Position numbers and translations under genes: made by a program
Source: Nocardioides aquaticus
GTDB lineage: Bacteria; Actinomycetota; Actinomycetes; Propionibacteriales; Nocardioidaceae
Direction of reading: 5' to 3'
DNA length: 64,000 nt
Assembly (NCBI RefSeq): GCF_018459925.1
Contig: NZ_CP075371.1
Span: 1,054,001-1,118,000 of the forward strand
Part shown: positions 54,607 through 64,000 of the stretch, one piece after another
Layout: every line of letters starts with the position of its first letter
Position numbering within the stretch: position 1 is the first letter of the stretch
The notes under the pieces: model-generated
What the model saw: the letters and a program-made list of their open reading frames with translations, nothing else
Told to the model about the DNA's origin: nothing
The model's database searches: none

Positions 54607-56325
54607 GTGGGACATGTCGAGGTCAGTGGAGTGCGCTACGAGCTGCCCGACGGGAGGGTGCTGCTCGACGACGTCTCGTTCCGGGTCGGCGACGGGGCGA
54701 AGGTGGCCCTGGTCGGCGCCAACGGGGCCGGGAAGACGACGCTGCTGCGGATCGTCACCGGCGAGCTCGAGGCGCACGGCGGGGCCGTGACCCGGACCGG
54801 CGGTCTCGGCGTGATGCGGCAGATGGTGGCGGCCGGGCTGGGTCGTCCGGGCACGCCCGACGGGGAGCCGACCGTGGCCGACCTGCTGCTGTCGGTGGCC
54901 CCGCCGCGGGTGCGCGTGGCCGCGGCGGCCGTCGACGCCTGCGAGCTGGCCCTGATGGAGACCGACGACGAGCCCACGCAGCTGCGCTACGCCGCGGCGC
55001 TGGGCGACTACGCCGACGCCGGTGGCTACGACGTGGAGGTCACCTGGGACGTCTGCACCGTGCGCGCCCTGGGGGTGCCCTACGACCGGGTGCGCCACCG
55101 CGAGCTGCGGACGCTGTCGGGCGGCGAGCAGAAGCGGCTGGTGCTGGAGTACCTCCTGGCCGGGCCCGACGAGGTCCTGCTGCTCGACGAGCCCGACAAC
55201 TTCCTCGACGTGCCCGGCAAGACCTGGCTCGAGGGGCGCATCCGCGACTCGGCCAAGACGATCCTGTTCGTCAGCCACGACCGGGAGCTGCTGGCCAACA
55301 CCGCCACCCGGGTGGTCACCGTCGAGCTGGGGGCCGCGGGCAACACCGTGTGGACCCACCCCGGTGGCTTCGGGTCGTACCACGACGCGCGGCGCGACCG
55401 GTTCGCCCGCTTCGAGGAGCTGCGCCGGCGCTGGGACGAGGAGCACGCCAAGCTGGTCGCGCTGGTCCTGCGCTACCGGGTGAAGTCGGAGTTCAACGAC
55501 GGCCTGGCCGCGCAGTACAAGGCCGCGCAGACCCGGCTGCGCAAGTTCGAGGAGGCCGGCCCGCCGACCGAGCAGCCGCGCGAGCAGCAGGTCACCATGC
55601 GGCTGACCGGCGGGCGTACGGGCAAGCGGGCGGTCGTCTGCGAGCAGCTCGGGCTGACCGGGCTGATGAAGCCCTTCGACCTCGAGGTCTGGTACGGCGA
55701 GCGGGTCGCCGTGCTGGGCTCGAACGGCTCCGGCAAGTCCCACTTCCTGCGGCTGCTCGCGGCCGGGGGGAGCGACCCCGACGTGGAGCACCGCCCGGTC
55801 GAGGAGAAGCCGGTCGAGCCGGTCCCGCACACCGGTCGCGCGCGGCTCGGCGCGCGGGTGCGCCCCGGCTGGTTCGTGCAGACCCACGAGCACCCCGAGC
55901 TGCGGGGGCGGACGCTGCTGGAGGTGCTGCACCGCGGCGAGCGCGGGCCCGACGGCGGCGGACGGGCCGGGATGGGTCGCGAGCAGGCCGCCCGCGTGCT
56001 CGACCGCTACGAGCTCGCCCACGCGGGGGAGCAGCGCTTCGAGCAGCTCTCGGGCGGCCAGCAGGCCCGGTTCCAGATCCTGCTGCTCGAGCTGTCCGGC
56101 GCGACGCTCCTGCTGCTCGACGAGCCGACCGACAACCTCGACGTCCAGTCGGCCGAGGCGCTGGAGACCGGCCTGCGGGCCTTCGAGGGCACGGTGCTGG
56201 CCGTCACCCACGACCGCTGGTTCGCCCGCGGCTTCGACCGGTTCCTGGTCTACGGCTCGGACGGCGAGGTGTACGAGCCCGACGGTCCGGTGTGGGACGA
56301 GGCGCGGGTGGTCCGGGCGCGCTGA
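54607..56325 (+). CDS. ABC-F family ATPase (two nucleotide-binding domains)
   Basis: 572 aa from a GTG at 54607 (VGHVEVSGVRYELPDGRVLL); the GTG at 54586 is also in frame. NBD1 has Walker A GANGAGKT at residues 37-44, LSGGEQKR and LLLDEPDNFLDVPGKTWLEG. NBD2 has GSNGSGKS near residue 371, LSGGQQAR and LLLDEPTDNLD. No membrane segments. The linker between domains is charged and helical (RRRWDEEHAKLVALVLRYRV, QYKAAQTRLRKFEEAG), the P-site tRNA interaction motif in ABC-F proteins. Roles include ribosome rescue or antibiotic protection; which applies here is unknown. GAGGAT ends 6 nt before the GTG. Confidence 0.92.
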   Translation: MGHVEVSGVRYELPDGRVLLDDVSFRVGDGAKVALVGANGAGKTTLLRIVTGELEAHGGAVTRTGGLGVMRQMVAAGLGRPGTPDGEPTVADLLLSVAPPRVRVAAAAVDACELALMETDDEPTQLRYAAALGDYADAGGYDVEVTWDVCTVRALGVPYDRVRHRELRTLSGGEQKRLVLEYLLAGPDEVLLLDEPDNFLDVPGKTWLEGRIRDSAKTILFVSHDRELLANTATRVVTVELGAAGNTVWTHPGGFGSYHDARRDRFARFEELRRRWDEEHAKLVALVLRYRVKSEFNDGLAAQYKAAQTRLRKFEEAGPPTEQPREQQVTMRLTGGRTGKRAVVCEQLGLTGLMKPFDLEVWYGERVAVLGSNGSGKSHFLRLLAAGGSDPDVEHRPVEEKPVEPVPHTGRARLGARVRPGWFVQTHEHPELRGRTLLEVLHRGERGPDGGGRAGMGREQAARVLDRYELAHAGEQRFEQLSGGQQARFQILLLELSGATLLLLDEPTDNLDVQSAEALETGLRAFEGTVLAVTHDRWFARGFDRFLVYGSDGEVYEPDGPVWDEARVVRAR

Positions 56326-56359
56326 CCCGCCCGCGCCCGGCCCGCGGAGGAGCCTGGGA

Positions 56360-57700
56360 TCAGCCCGCGGACGTCTCGCCGTCGGAGCCGAGGGTCAGCA
56401 TGGTGGTCTCCTCGTCGCCGCCGCGGACGTAGGTCACCTCGACCTCGTCGCCGGGGCGGTAGCTGCGCACGGTGGTGATCAGCGAGTCAGGGTCGGAGAT
56501 CCGGATGTCGTCGATGCCGATGACGACGTCCTGCGCCTCGAGGCCGGCCTCCTGGGCCGCCGAGCCGTCCGTGACGTCGGCGACCTGGGCGCCCGCGGCG
56601 ACGGGGGCACCACCGTCGGTCGTGGACTGCACCGGCTGCACCGAGATCCCGAGGAGCGCGTGCGTGGGCTCCTCACCGGCGACGATCTGGTCGACGATCG
56701 GCCGCACGTCGTCGATCGGGATGGCGAAGCCGAGGCCGATCGAGCCGGAGGACTCCCCGGTCACCGAGCTGCCGCTGGTGCGGATCGAGGAGTTGATGCC
56801 GACCACGCGGCCCTGCGAGTCGACCAGCGGGCCACCGGAGTTGCCGGGGTTGATCGCGGCGTCGGTCTGCACCGCCGGGTAGGCGGTGACGTTGCCCTGG
56901 TCGTCCCGCCCGACGTCGACCGGTCGACCCAGGGCGCTGACGATGCCCGAGGTGACGGTGGCGTCCAGGCCGTACGGCGAGCCGATCGCCACCACGTCCT
57001 CCCCGACGTTCAGGTCGGCCGAGCTCCCGATCGTCGCCGGGGTCAGCCCGGAGACGCCCTCGGCCTGCACGACCGCGATGTCGGTGATCGGGTCGGTCCC
57101 GACGATCTCGGCCGGGGCCGTGCTGCCGTCGCTGAAGGAGATCGTGATCGACCCGCCGCCCTCGGCGACCTCGGCCACGTGGTTGTTGGTCAGGATCCGG
57201 CCGTCCGAGGAGATGATGACGCCCGAGCCGGAGCCCGCGCCCTCCTGGCCGGCGACGTCGAGCTTGACCACCGAGGGCAGCACGGCCTCGGCCACCTGCT
57301 CGACGTCGGTCTGGGTGCCGTCGTCCTCCCCGGTGTCGACGACCGGGGAGGTCGTCACCGCGCCGCTGCCACCGCCGTTGCTCAGGGTGCCGTCCTCGTC
57401 GAACCAGGCCGAGTACGCCGCCGCGCCGCCGAGGCCCGCGCCGCCGCCGACCACGAGCGCGGCGGTGAGGACGCCGGCCGCGAACCGCTTGCGCCCGCGG
57501 GAGCGGGGCGCCGGGGCCGGCGCGCCGAACGGTGAGCCGTAGGGGTCCCCGTACGGCGGCTGGCCGCCGGTGCCGGCCGGGGGCGTCGCACCGAGCTCGG
57601 TGGTCGGCTCGTGGTCGCCGGCCCAGGACGGGCTGTTCGAGGGGCCGCTCGACAGGTGGTCGGTGGAGGGGCGGTCGGGGGTGGGGGTCTGGTCGGACAT
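56360..57700 (-). CDS. HtrA/DegP-like membrane-anchored serine protease with PDZ domain
   Basis: 446 aa from the ATG at 57700 with GGAG before it. A disordered Pro/Gly/Ser-rich cytoplasmic tail (1-65) is followed by a membrane anchor (FAAGVLTAALVVGGGAGLGG, about 73-92), a trypsin-like domain with His174 (TNNHVAE), Asp207 (ITDIAVVQ) and Ser288 (NPGNSGGPLV), and a C-terminal PDZ domain (ITTVRSYRPGDEVEVTYVRG). Catalytic triad complete. It handles misfolded proteins outside the membrane, like mycobacterial PepD/HtrA. The upstream region carries 11-nt-spaced repeats that may bind a response regulator. Confidence 0.93.
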   Translation of the reverse strand: MSDQTPTPDRPSTDHLSSGPSNSPSWAGDHEPTTELGATPPAGTGGQPPYGDPYGSPFGAPAPAPRSRGRKRFAAGVLTAALVVGGGAGLGGAAAYSAWFDEDGTLSNGGGSGAVTTSPVVDTGEDDGTQTDVEQVAEAVLPSVVKLDVAGQEGAGSGSGVIISSDGRILTNNHVAEVAEGGGSITISFSDGSTAPAEIVGTDPITDIAVVQAEGVSGLTPATIGSSADLNVGEDVVAIGSPYGLDATVTSGIVSALGRPVDVGRDDQGNVTAYPAVQTDAAINPGNSGGPLVDSQGRVVGINSSIRTSGSSVTGESSGSIGLGFAIPIDDVRPIVDQIVAGEEPTHALLGISVQPVQSTTDGGAPVAAGAQVADVTDGSAAQEAGLEAQDVVIGIDDIRISDPDSLITTVRSYRPGDEVEVTYVRGGDEETTMLTLGSDGETSAG

Positions 57701-57834
57701 GGCTCCACTCTCGGGCGTCGGCCTGTGAGCAGGCTGAGACACGCCTGACCGTCCGCCAAGAGTCGGCCCCGGTGCTGCTCGTACGGGTCCCGCGTCACCC
57801 TCCCGCCGGTCCGCCGGTGTGCCAGAGTTCCGCC
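57701..57834. promoter_or_regulatory. Divergent promoter region of the HtrA and YihY/BrkB genes
   Basis: On the minus strand TCAG occurs at 57748-57745 and 57737-57734, 11 nt apart, with a looser TCACAG 10 nt further. Helically phased direct repeats are typical of OmpR/PhoB-type response regulators. On the plus strand CAGAGT (57823-57828) is 6 nt from the YihY/BrkB GTG, a likely leaderless start. A small hairpin is at 57721-57734. Confidence 0.4.
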
Positions 57835-58797
57835 GTGACCACCGCCCGCACCGTCCCGGTGACCACCGAGATGGGCGGCGACGAGCTCGACGCCGAGGAC
57901 GCCTGGCACCTCGCCCGGCGCCACGGCGCGCGCCGGATCCTGGTCGACTCCTTCGTCCGGTTCCGCTACGGCGACGGCTTCACCAACAGCCGGGCCCTGG
58001 CCCTGCAGGCGTGCCTGGCCGTCGTGCCGTTCCTGCTGGCCGTGACCGGCCTGGCCGCGGACATCGACGACGAGAAGCCCGCCCGGGTGGTCGCGCTGAC
58101 CGTCGCGGCCGTCTCGCCCGGTCAGGGGGAAGGGGACGCGCTGGCCCAGGCCACCACCACGCCGGAGTCCTCCGGCGAGGTCGCCCTGGTCCTGGGACTG
58201 CTGGTCGCGCTGGCGTCGATGACGACCGCGATGGCGCAGGTCGAGCGCGGCACGAACCGGATCTACGGCATCCGCCGCGACCGACCCGCGGTGGCGAAGT
58301 ACGGCCGCGCCGCCGTCCTCACCGCGCTGCTCGCCGTGCCGACCGGCGTCGGCTTCCTGCTCCTCGTCGCCGGCGGCGCCTTCGCCCAGGCGATGACGGA
58401 GGTCTACGGCTGGGGCGACGGCCTGCGGCTGGGGTGGAACGTGCTGCGCTGGCCGGCGGGCCTCGCACTGCTGGTGCTGACCATCGCGGTGCTCCTCGAC
58501 CACAGCCCGCGGCGCCGTCAGCCGGCCCTGTCGTGGCTGGCCCTGGGCGCCGGGGTGTCGGTGGTGCTGTGCATGGCGGCGACGGCCGCCCTCGGGATCT
58601 ACGTCCAGGTCAGCGGCTCGTTCGGGAGCACGTACGGGCCCCTGGCCGGCATCGTGGCGCTGCTGCTGTGGAGCCTGATGGCCTCCGTCGCGTTCTTCTA
58701 CGGCGCCGCCGTCTGCGCCCAGCTCGAGGCGATGCGGACCCGGGTCGCCGACCCCGCCGAGGACGACCCGGGCCGCCCCCACCGCCAGGTCGTCTGA
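57835..58797 (+). CDS. YihY/BrkB-family inner membrane protein
   Basis: 320 aa from a GTG at 57835; the long upstream reading is antisense to htrA. Six membrane segments, starting with the family motif FRYGDGFTNSRALALQACLA, then MAQVERGTNRIYGIRRDRPA, and GSFGSTYGPLAGIVALLLWS near the end. It has been called ribonuclease BN in the past; this activity belongs to another protein. The function is unknown. CAGAGT lies 6 nt before the GTG. Confidence 0.9.
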   Translation: MTTARTVPVTTEMGGDELDAEDAWHLARRHGARRILVDSFVRFRYGDGFTNSRALALQACLAVVPFLLAVTGLAADIDDEKPARVVALTVAAVSPGQGEGDALAQATTTPESSGEVALVLGLLVALASMTTAMAQVERGTNRIYGIRRDRPAVAKYGRAAVLTALLAVPTGVGFLLLVAGGAFAQAMTEVYGWGDGLRLGWNVLRWPAGLALLVLTIAVLLDHSPRRRQPALSWLALGAGVSVVLCMAATAALGIYVQVSGSFGSTYGPLAGIVALLLWSLMASVAFFYGAAVCAQLEAMRTRVADPAEDDPGRPHRQVV

Positions 58798-58828
58798 GCC
58801 GCCCCGGCCGTCCCCGGCCGCCGGAATC

Positions 58829-58885
58829 GTCACCTCGACTGTCCGCGAGGGTCATCTCGGCTGTCCGCGAGCGTCATCTCGGCTT
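58829..58885 (+). repeat. 22-bp tandem repeats upstream of the acyl-CoA ligase
   Basis: Unit 1 (58829-58850) GTCACCTCGACTGTCCGCGA-GG; unit 2 (58851-58872) GTCATCTCGGCTGTCCGCGA-GC; a partial third unit (58873-58885) GTCATCTCGGCTT. Two to three mismatches between units. The partial unit runs into the -35 element TTGTGG at 58884. Confidence 0.85.
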
Positions 58886-58912
58886 GTGGGGTCGTGTGCG
58901 CCCGGTCACAAT
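58884..58912 (+). promoter_or_regulatory. Promoter of the acyl-CoA ligase gene
   Basis: TTGTGG (58884-58889), 17 nt, CACAAT (58907-58912), then 5 nt to the ATG at 58918. A fair sigma-70-type promoter giving a leaderless or nearly leaderless mRNA. The 22-bp tandem repeats abut the -35. Confidence 0.65.
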
Positions 58913-58917
58913 CGACC

Positions 58918-60498
<1,581 letters not shown>

Positions 60499-60558
60499 GA
60501 CGCCACCGGGGAGGTCGGGCACCCCGGTGGGGGGCCGGGGCGCTGGCAGGCTGGGTCC

Positions 60559-61494
60559 ATGAGCGACTCCACCAGCACCGCCTCGGTCACCGCCCCCACC
60601 GCCCCGATCGTCGTCGTCACCGGCGCGAACGGCCTGGTCGGGAGGCGGACCTGCGCCGCGCTCCTCGAGCGGGGCGCGACCGTGCGTGCCGTGGTCCGCC
60701 GCGCGGGGACGGCGCCCGAGGGCACCGAGGAGCACGTCGGCGACTTCGGTGACGCCGACCTCGCCGACGAGGTGGTGCTGGGCGCAGACGTCGTGGTCAC
60801 CACGGTGCACCCGATGGGCAGCGACCTCGACACGCAGCGCCGGGTCGCCGTCGAGGGCACGGCGGTGCTGGCCCGCGCGGCCGCGGACGCCGGCGTCGCG
60901 CGCCTGGTCCACGTCTCGACCGCGGCGGTCTACGACCGTGCGCCCGGCCGGGGTGACGTCGACGAGTCCTCGACCCTGGTGGGGGAGGACGGCGGCGACT
61001 ACCCGGTCACCAAGCGCGAGACCGACGAGGCGCTGGAGGCGGTGACCGGCCTGACCCGCGTCCTGCTCCGGCCGCCGGCGATCCTCGGCGACGGTGAGAG
61101 CTCGGTGTGGAACACGCTGCGCCCCGCCGCGGTCCGCGACGACGAGGCCGCCCGACGGGTCGACCCCCGCAAGAGCTTCGCCTGGGTCCACGTCGACGAC
61201 CTGGCCGCGCTGGCCGCCGACGTGGCCACGTCGCGGGTGCCGGAGTCCGACGACGTGACCCGGGGTCCGGTGGCGGGGGAGTGCACGGTCGTGAACGTGG
61301 CCGCCGGCCCGGCCACCTGGCGCGACTACCTCGGGGCCGTCACCTCGGCGCTGGGTGTCGAGCCGGAGTGGGTCGAGGAGGACGAGTGGACCGGTCGGGT
61401 GCTCGCCGACCGCGCCCACGGCTGGGGCTGGACCCCGCAGGTCACCCTCGACGCGGCGCTCGCCGAGGTCCGCTCCGGCCTCAGCAGGGCCTGA
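60559..61494 (+). CDS. NAD-dependent epimerase/dehydratase (extended SDR)
   Basis: 311 aa. GxxGxxG cofactor loop VVVTGANGLVGRRTCAALLE near residue 18, VHVSTAAVYD, catalytic Tyr-Lys in YPVTKRE, and RVLLRPPAILG. It resembles 3-beta-HSD-type or atypical extended SDRs; the substrate is unknown. CAGGCT ends 6 nt before the ATG and there is no Shine-Dalgarno site, so it is probably leaderless. It ends just before a long palindrome. Confidence 0.88.
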   Translation: MSDSTSTASVTAPTAPIVVVTGANGLVGRRTCAALLERGATVRAVVRRAGTAPEGTEEHVGDFGDADLADEVVLGADVVVTTVHPMGSDLDTQRRVAVEGTAVLARAAADAGVARLVHVSTAAVYDRAPGRGDVDESSTLVGEDGGDYPVTKRETDEALEAVTGLTRVLLRPPAILGDGESSVWNTLRPAAVRDDEAARRVDPRKSFAWVHVDDLAALAADVATSRVPESDDVTRGPVAGECTVVNVAAGPATWRDYLGAVTSALGVEPEWVEEDEWTGRVLADRAHGWGWTPQVTLDAALAEVRSGLSRA

Positions 61495-61499
61495 GCACC

Positions 61500-61544
61500 A
61501 CAGCAGCGGATCACTGCCACCTGGTGGCAGTGATCCGCTGCTGT
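61500..61544. terminator. Long perfect palindrome between convergent genes
   Basis: CAGCAGCGGATCACTGCCAC-C, one base, then the exact reverse complement (61501-61543), with one more A-T pair outside: 22 paired bases. It lies between stops at 61494 and 61550, so it can terminate both strands. A 10-bp direct repeat GTCCGGGTCA follows at 61544-61563. Confidence 0.8.
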
Positions 61545-61549
61545 CCGGG

Positions 61550-62179
61550 TCAGTCCGGGTCAGCGCCGAGCAGGCCGCGTGCGCGGAGGTCCTCGCGCAG
61601 CCGGGCCGCGCCGGTGAAGACCACGCCGTCGAGCCCGGCCTCGACCCCGGCCGCCACGTTGTCGGCGCGGTCGTCGACGAAGACGAGCCGGTCGAGCGGC
61701 GTCCCCACCCGCTCGCGCAGGACGGCGTAGATCCGAGGGTCGGGCTTCGCGACCCCCTCGGTCCCGGAGACCACGACGTCCTCGAGCAGCGAGAGCACCT
61801 CGAAGCGGGCGGGTGCGTGCGGCCACAGCTCGTGGCTCCAGTTGGTCAGCCCCCACAGCCGTACGCCACCGCGGTGCAGCTCGCGGACCACGTCACCGGT
61901 CCCGGGCACCTCGCCGCGGAGCGAGGCGCCGAAGTGCTCGCGGTAGGCCCGTACGTGCGGCAGCCAGCGGGGGTGGTCGCGGGCCACGTCGGCCAGCACG
62001 TCGTCCCAGTCGCGACCGGCGTCGGCCTGGTGGTTGACGGCCCTGAAGTCGATCTCGGTGCTGGCCAGGAACGCCGCCGCCTCCCGCGCGCCGACACCGG
62101 CGGCGACGGCGTGGAAGGGGTCCCAGTCGACGACGACGTTGCCGAGGTCGAGCACGACGCCCGAGGGCGCCGGGGTCAC
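61550..62179 (-). CDS. HAD-superfamily hydrolase
   Basis: 209 aa from a GTG at 62179 overlapping the NYN stop (GTGA). HAD motif I LDLGNVVVDWD with the nucleophile Asp, motif II Thr in LWGLTNWSHE, motif III Lys in GVAKPDPRIY, motif IV VFVDDRADNVAAG. C1-type cap (FHAVAAGVGAREAAAFLAST). Similar to small-molecule phosphatases of subfamily IA. The substrate is unknown. It ends 6 nt from a strong palindrome. Confidence 0.92.
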   Translation of the reverse strand: MTPAPSGVVLDLGNVVVDWDPFHAVAAGVGAREAAAFLASTEIDFRAVNHQADAGRDWDDVLADVARDHPRWLPHVRAYREHFGASLRGEVPGTGDVVRELHRGGVRLWGLTNWSHELWPHAPARFEVLSLLEDVVVSGTEGVAKPDPRIYAVLRERVGTPLDRLVFVDDRADNVAAGVEAGLDGVVFTGAARLREDLRARGLLGADPD

Positions 62180-62733
62180 AGGAACAGGCGCGGGTCGAAG
62201 TCGTCGATCGGGATGACGCGCATCCGCGGCAGCCGGGTGGTGAAGGCGGCCACGTCGTCCTCGAGGTCGAAGACCTCCAGGCCCCGCGGGACCAGCGAGG
62301 AGAACTGGTGGTTGCGGAACTCGGTGAAGCCGATCAGGCCGACCCGACGGGCGGAGCCGTCGAGCAGGGCCCCGACGTGCTCGAAGAAGTCGCCGTCGTT
62401 GCTGACCAGGACGACGTCGGCCTCGCGGTGCGCGATCTCCTCGAGGGTGCGCAGGATCGCGATGTCGACGACCTTCTGCCCGGGCGCGCCCTGCAGCGGG
62501 ATCGGCCGGTAGTGCAGCGCGGTCAGCGCCTGGACGAAGGACATCGGCAGCTCGCCGTTGACGGCGAGGTAGAACAGCCCGTTCGGCTCGCACTCCCACT
62601 CGGTGGCGACGAAGTCGAGCAGGCGCTCCCAGCGCGGACGTTCGCCCGGCTGGGGGCGCCTGCCCAGGATCGAGTTGCCGAGGGTGGCGTCGATGTTCTC
62701 CCCGTCGACGAGGACGTACGTCGGGGAGGTCAT
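62176..62733 (-). CDS. NYN-domain (LabA/DUF88-like) putative ribonuclease
   Basis: 185 aa from the ATG at 62733, 2 nt after the gltA stop. PIN-like fold with acidic residues in YVLVDGENIDATLG and ADVVLVSNDGDFFEHVGALL, and GQKVVDIAILRTLEE between them. NYN domains are predicted RNases, and several have been shown to act on RNA. A role in tRNA or mRNA turnover linked to citrate synthase is speculative. It is coupled downstream to the HAD gene. Confidence 0.9.
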   Translation of the reverse strand: MTSPTYVLVDGENIDATLGNSILGRRPQPGERPRWERLLDFVATEWECEPNGLFYLAVNGELPMSFVQALTALHYRPIPLQGAPGQKVVDIAILRTLEEIAHREADVVLVSNDGDFFEHVGALLDGSARRVGLIGFTEFRNHQFSSLVPRGLEVFDLEDDVAAFTTRLPRMRVIPIDDFDPRLFL

Positions 62734-62735
62734 CC

Positions 62736-64000
62736 TCAGGCCCAGCGCTCCGAGGCCGGCACGAAGTCGAGCGTCCGCGCACCGGTGTAGATCTGCTTCG
62801 GGCGGGCGATCTTCTGCTCCTTGTCCTGCACCAGCTCGAGCCACTGCGCGAGCCAGCCGGGCGTGCGCCCGATCGCGAACAGCACCGTGAACATCTCGGG
62901 CGGGAACTGGAAGGCCTCGTAGATGAGCCCGGAGTAGAAGTCGACGTTCGGGTAGAGCTTGCGCTTGACGAAGTACTCGTCCTCGAGGGCGATCTTCTCC
63001 AGCTCGAGGGCGATCTCGAGCAGCGGGTTGACCCCGGTGACCTCGAAGACGTCGTCGGCGGCCTTCTTGATGATCCGGGCGCGGGGGTCGTAGTTCTTGT
63101 AGACCCGGTGCCCGAAGCCCATCAGCTTCTCGTTGCCGTTCTTCACGCCCTCGATGAAGGAGGGGATGTTCTCCTTCGAGCCGATCCGGCGCAGCATCCG
63201 CAGCACGGCCTCGTTCGCGCCGCCGTGCAGCGGGCCGTAGAGCGCGCCGACGCCGGAGGCGACCGCGGAGTACGGGTCGACCTGCGTCGAGCCGACGCTG
63301 CGCACCGCGTTGGTGGAGGCGTTCTGCTCGTGGTCGGCGTGCAGGATGAACAGCACGTCGAGCGCCCGGACCAGGCGGGGGTCGGGCTCGAAGGTCTTCT
63401 CGCTCATCTTGAACAGCATCGAGAGGAAGTTCGCGGTGTAGGACAGCTCGTTGTCGGGGTAGACGAAGGGCTTGCCCTGCGCGTGACGGAAGGACCAGGC
63501 GCCCAGCGTGGGCATCTTCGCGATCATCCGCACGATCTGCATGTGGCGGTTCTCTGCGTCGTGGATGTCGCGGGCGTCGGGGTAGAAGGTCGACAGCGCG
63601 CCCACGGAGGCCATCAGCATGCCCATCGGGTGGGCGTCGTAGCGGAACCCCTCCATGAACGTCTTGATGTTCTCGTGGACGAACGTGTGGTAAGTGATCT
63701 CGTGCTCCCAGGCGTCGAACTCCGCCTTGGTGGGCAGCGCGCCGTGGTTGAGCAGGTAGGCCACCTCGAGGAAGTTCGAGCCCTCGGCGAGCTGCTCGAT
63801 CGGGTAGCCCCGGTACTCCAGGATCCCCTTGTCCCCGTCGATGAAGGTCACCGACGAGCGGCAGGAGGCGGTGTTGACGAAGCCGGGGTCGTAGACGGCG
63901 AGGCCGGGCTGGTCCTCGCCGGCCTTGATCTTCCCGAGGTCGGCGGCCTTGATGGTGCCGTCGGCGATCGGGACGTCGTACTCCTGCCCGGTGCGGTTGT
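62736..64000 (-). CDS. gltA: Citrate synthase (N-terminus beyond the right edge)
   Basis: 421 codons are visible with no start reached, and the frame is open to the window edge. It begins in RTGQEYDVPIADGTIKAADL, then DPGFVNTASCRSSVTFIDGD. Catalytic residues are in HADHEQNASTNAVRSVGST (His), GFGHRVYKNYDPRA (His), and DFYSGLIYEAFQFP (Asp). The internal GTG at 63851 is not the start. It condenses oxaloacetate and acetyl-CoA in the TCA cycle. Residue pattern is of the hexameric type II bacterial enzymes. Confidence 0.97.
   Translation of the reverse strand, partial: NRTGQEYDVPIADGTIKAADLGKIKAGEDQPGLAVYDPGFVNTASCRSSVTFIDGDKGILEYRGYPIEQLAEGSNFLEVAYLLNHGALPTKAEFDAWEHEITYHTFVHENIKTFMEGFRYDAHPMGMLMASVGALSTFYPDARDIHDAENRHMQIVRMIAKMPTLGAWSFRHAQGKPFVYPDNELSYTANFLSMLFKMSEKTFEPDPRLVRALDVLFILHADHEQNASTNAVRSVGSTQVDPYSAVASGVGALYGPLHGGANEAVLRMLRRIGSKENIPSFIEGVKNGNEKLMGFGHRVYKNYDPRARIIKKAADDVFEVTGVNPLLEIALELEKIALEDEYFVKRKLYPNVDFYSGLIYEAFQFPPEMFTVLFAIGRTPGWLAQWLELVQDKEQKIARPKQIYTGARTLDFVPASERWA

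Noticed and set aside
58829..58885. Possible CRISPR array at the tandem repeats
   Set aside because: Units are directly adjacent without spacers, there are fewer than three, and no cas genes are in the window.

Overview
The window is a high-GC actinobacterial chromosome segment, most like Nocardioidaceae. This is inferred from the GC-saturated third codon positions, the S10-spc-alpha ribosomal gene order, the short-LID adenylate kinase, the Zn-type S14 and L36 with Cys-less S4, a mycothiol-type DinB enzyme, and the number of acyl-CoA dehydrogenases. Genus was not tested by any search.

Left part. 1-4587 (minus strand) is a translationally coupled MoxR / DUF58 / DUF4350 / DUF4129 cluster with a GPDPase-type membrane protein; DUF58 runs off the left edge. 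5124-16300 (plus) is an uninterrupted rpsJ-to-secY run, followed by adk and map. The spc block is then split by a TerC membrane protein and a luciferase-like flavin enzyme before infA-rpmJ-rpsM-rpsK-rpsD and rpoA-rplQ. Strong hairpins lie between rplO and secY, after terC, between rpsD and rpoA (two in tandem) and after rplQ.

24058-30937 separates rplQ from truA, which are usually neighbours. It holds a frameshifted ketopantoate-reductase-like gene, an HNH/DUF222 endonuclease gene with a perfect LexA (SOS) box and a leaderless-looking promoter, a DUF2786 gene, a short GntR regulator, a PfkB sugar kinase and a receiver/thioredoxin-reductase-like fusion lacking the redox cysteines. Three copies of a dispersed repeat of about 40 bp lie here and nowhere else that I found.

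30938-41062 carries truA, an RsmC-like methyltransferase, a mycothiol/DinB enzyme, an AtoE short-chain fatty-acid transporter, a complete branched-chain-amino-acid-type ABC importer (livGFHM plus lipoprotein) and a PucR-type regulator. 41084-53036 is lipid and acyl-CoA catabolism: six acyl-CoA dehydrogenases, an APH-fold kinase next to an ACAD11-like dehydrogenase (a candidate 4-hydroxyacyl-CoA route), two SDRs, a TetR regulator with an operator-like palindrome, and a wax-ester-synthase/DGAT. 53184-64000 has an Nramp-like transporter, an ABC-F protein, an HtrA protease, a YihY/BrkB protein, an acyl-CoA ligase, an extended SDR, and a gltA-NYN-HAD operon; citrate synthase runs off the right edge.

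Two themes cut across the window. First, three genes (panE-like, DUF2786, the ABC lipoprotein) are broken by what look like single missing bases in G/C homopolymers (four sites). Correcting them restores full-length frames, so assembly error is at least as likely as true decay. Second, about eleven accessory genes have a TAnnnT-like -10 only 5-7 nt before the start codon, suggesting leaderless transcripts, while ribosomal and operon-internal genes use Shine-Dalgarno sites or overlapping stop/start codons.
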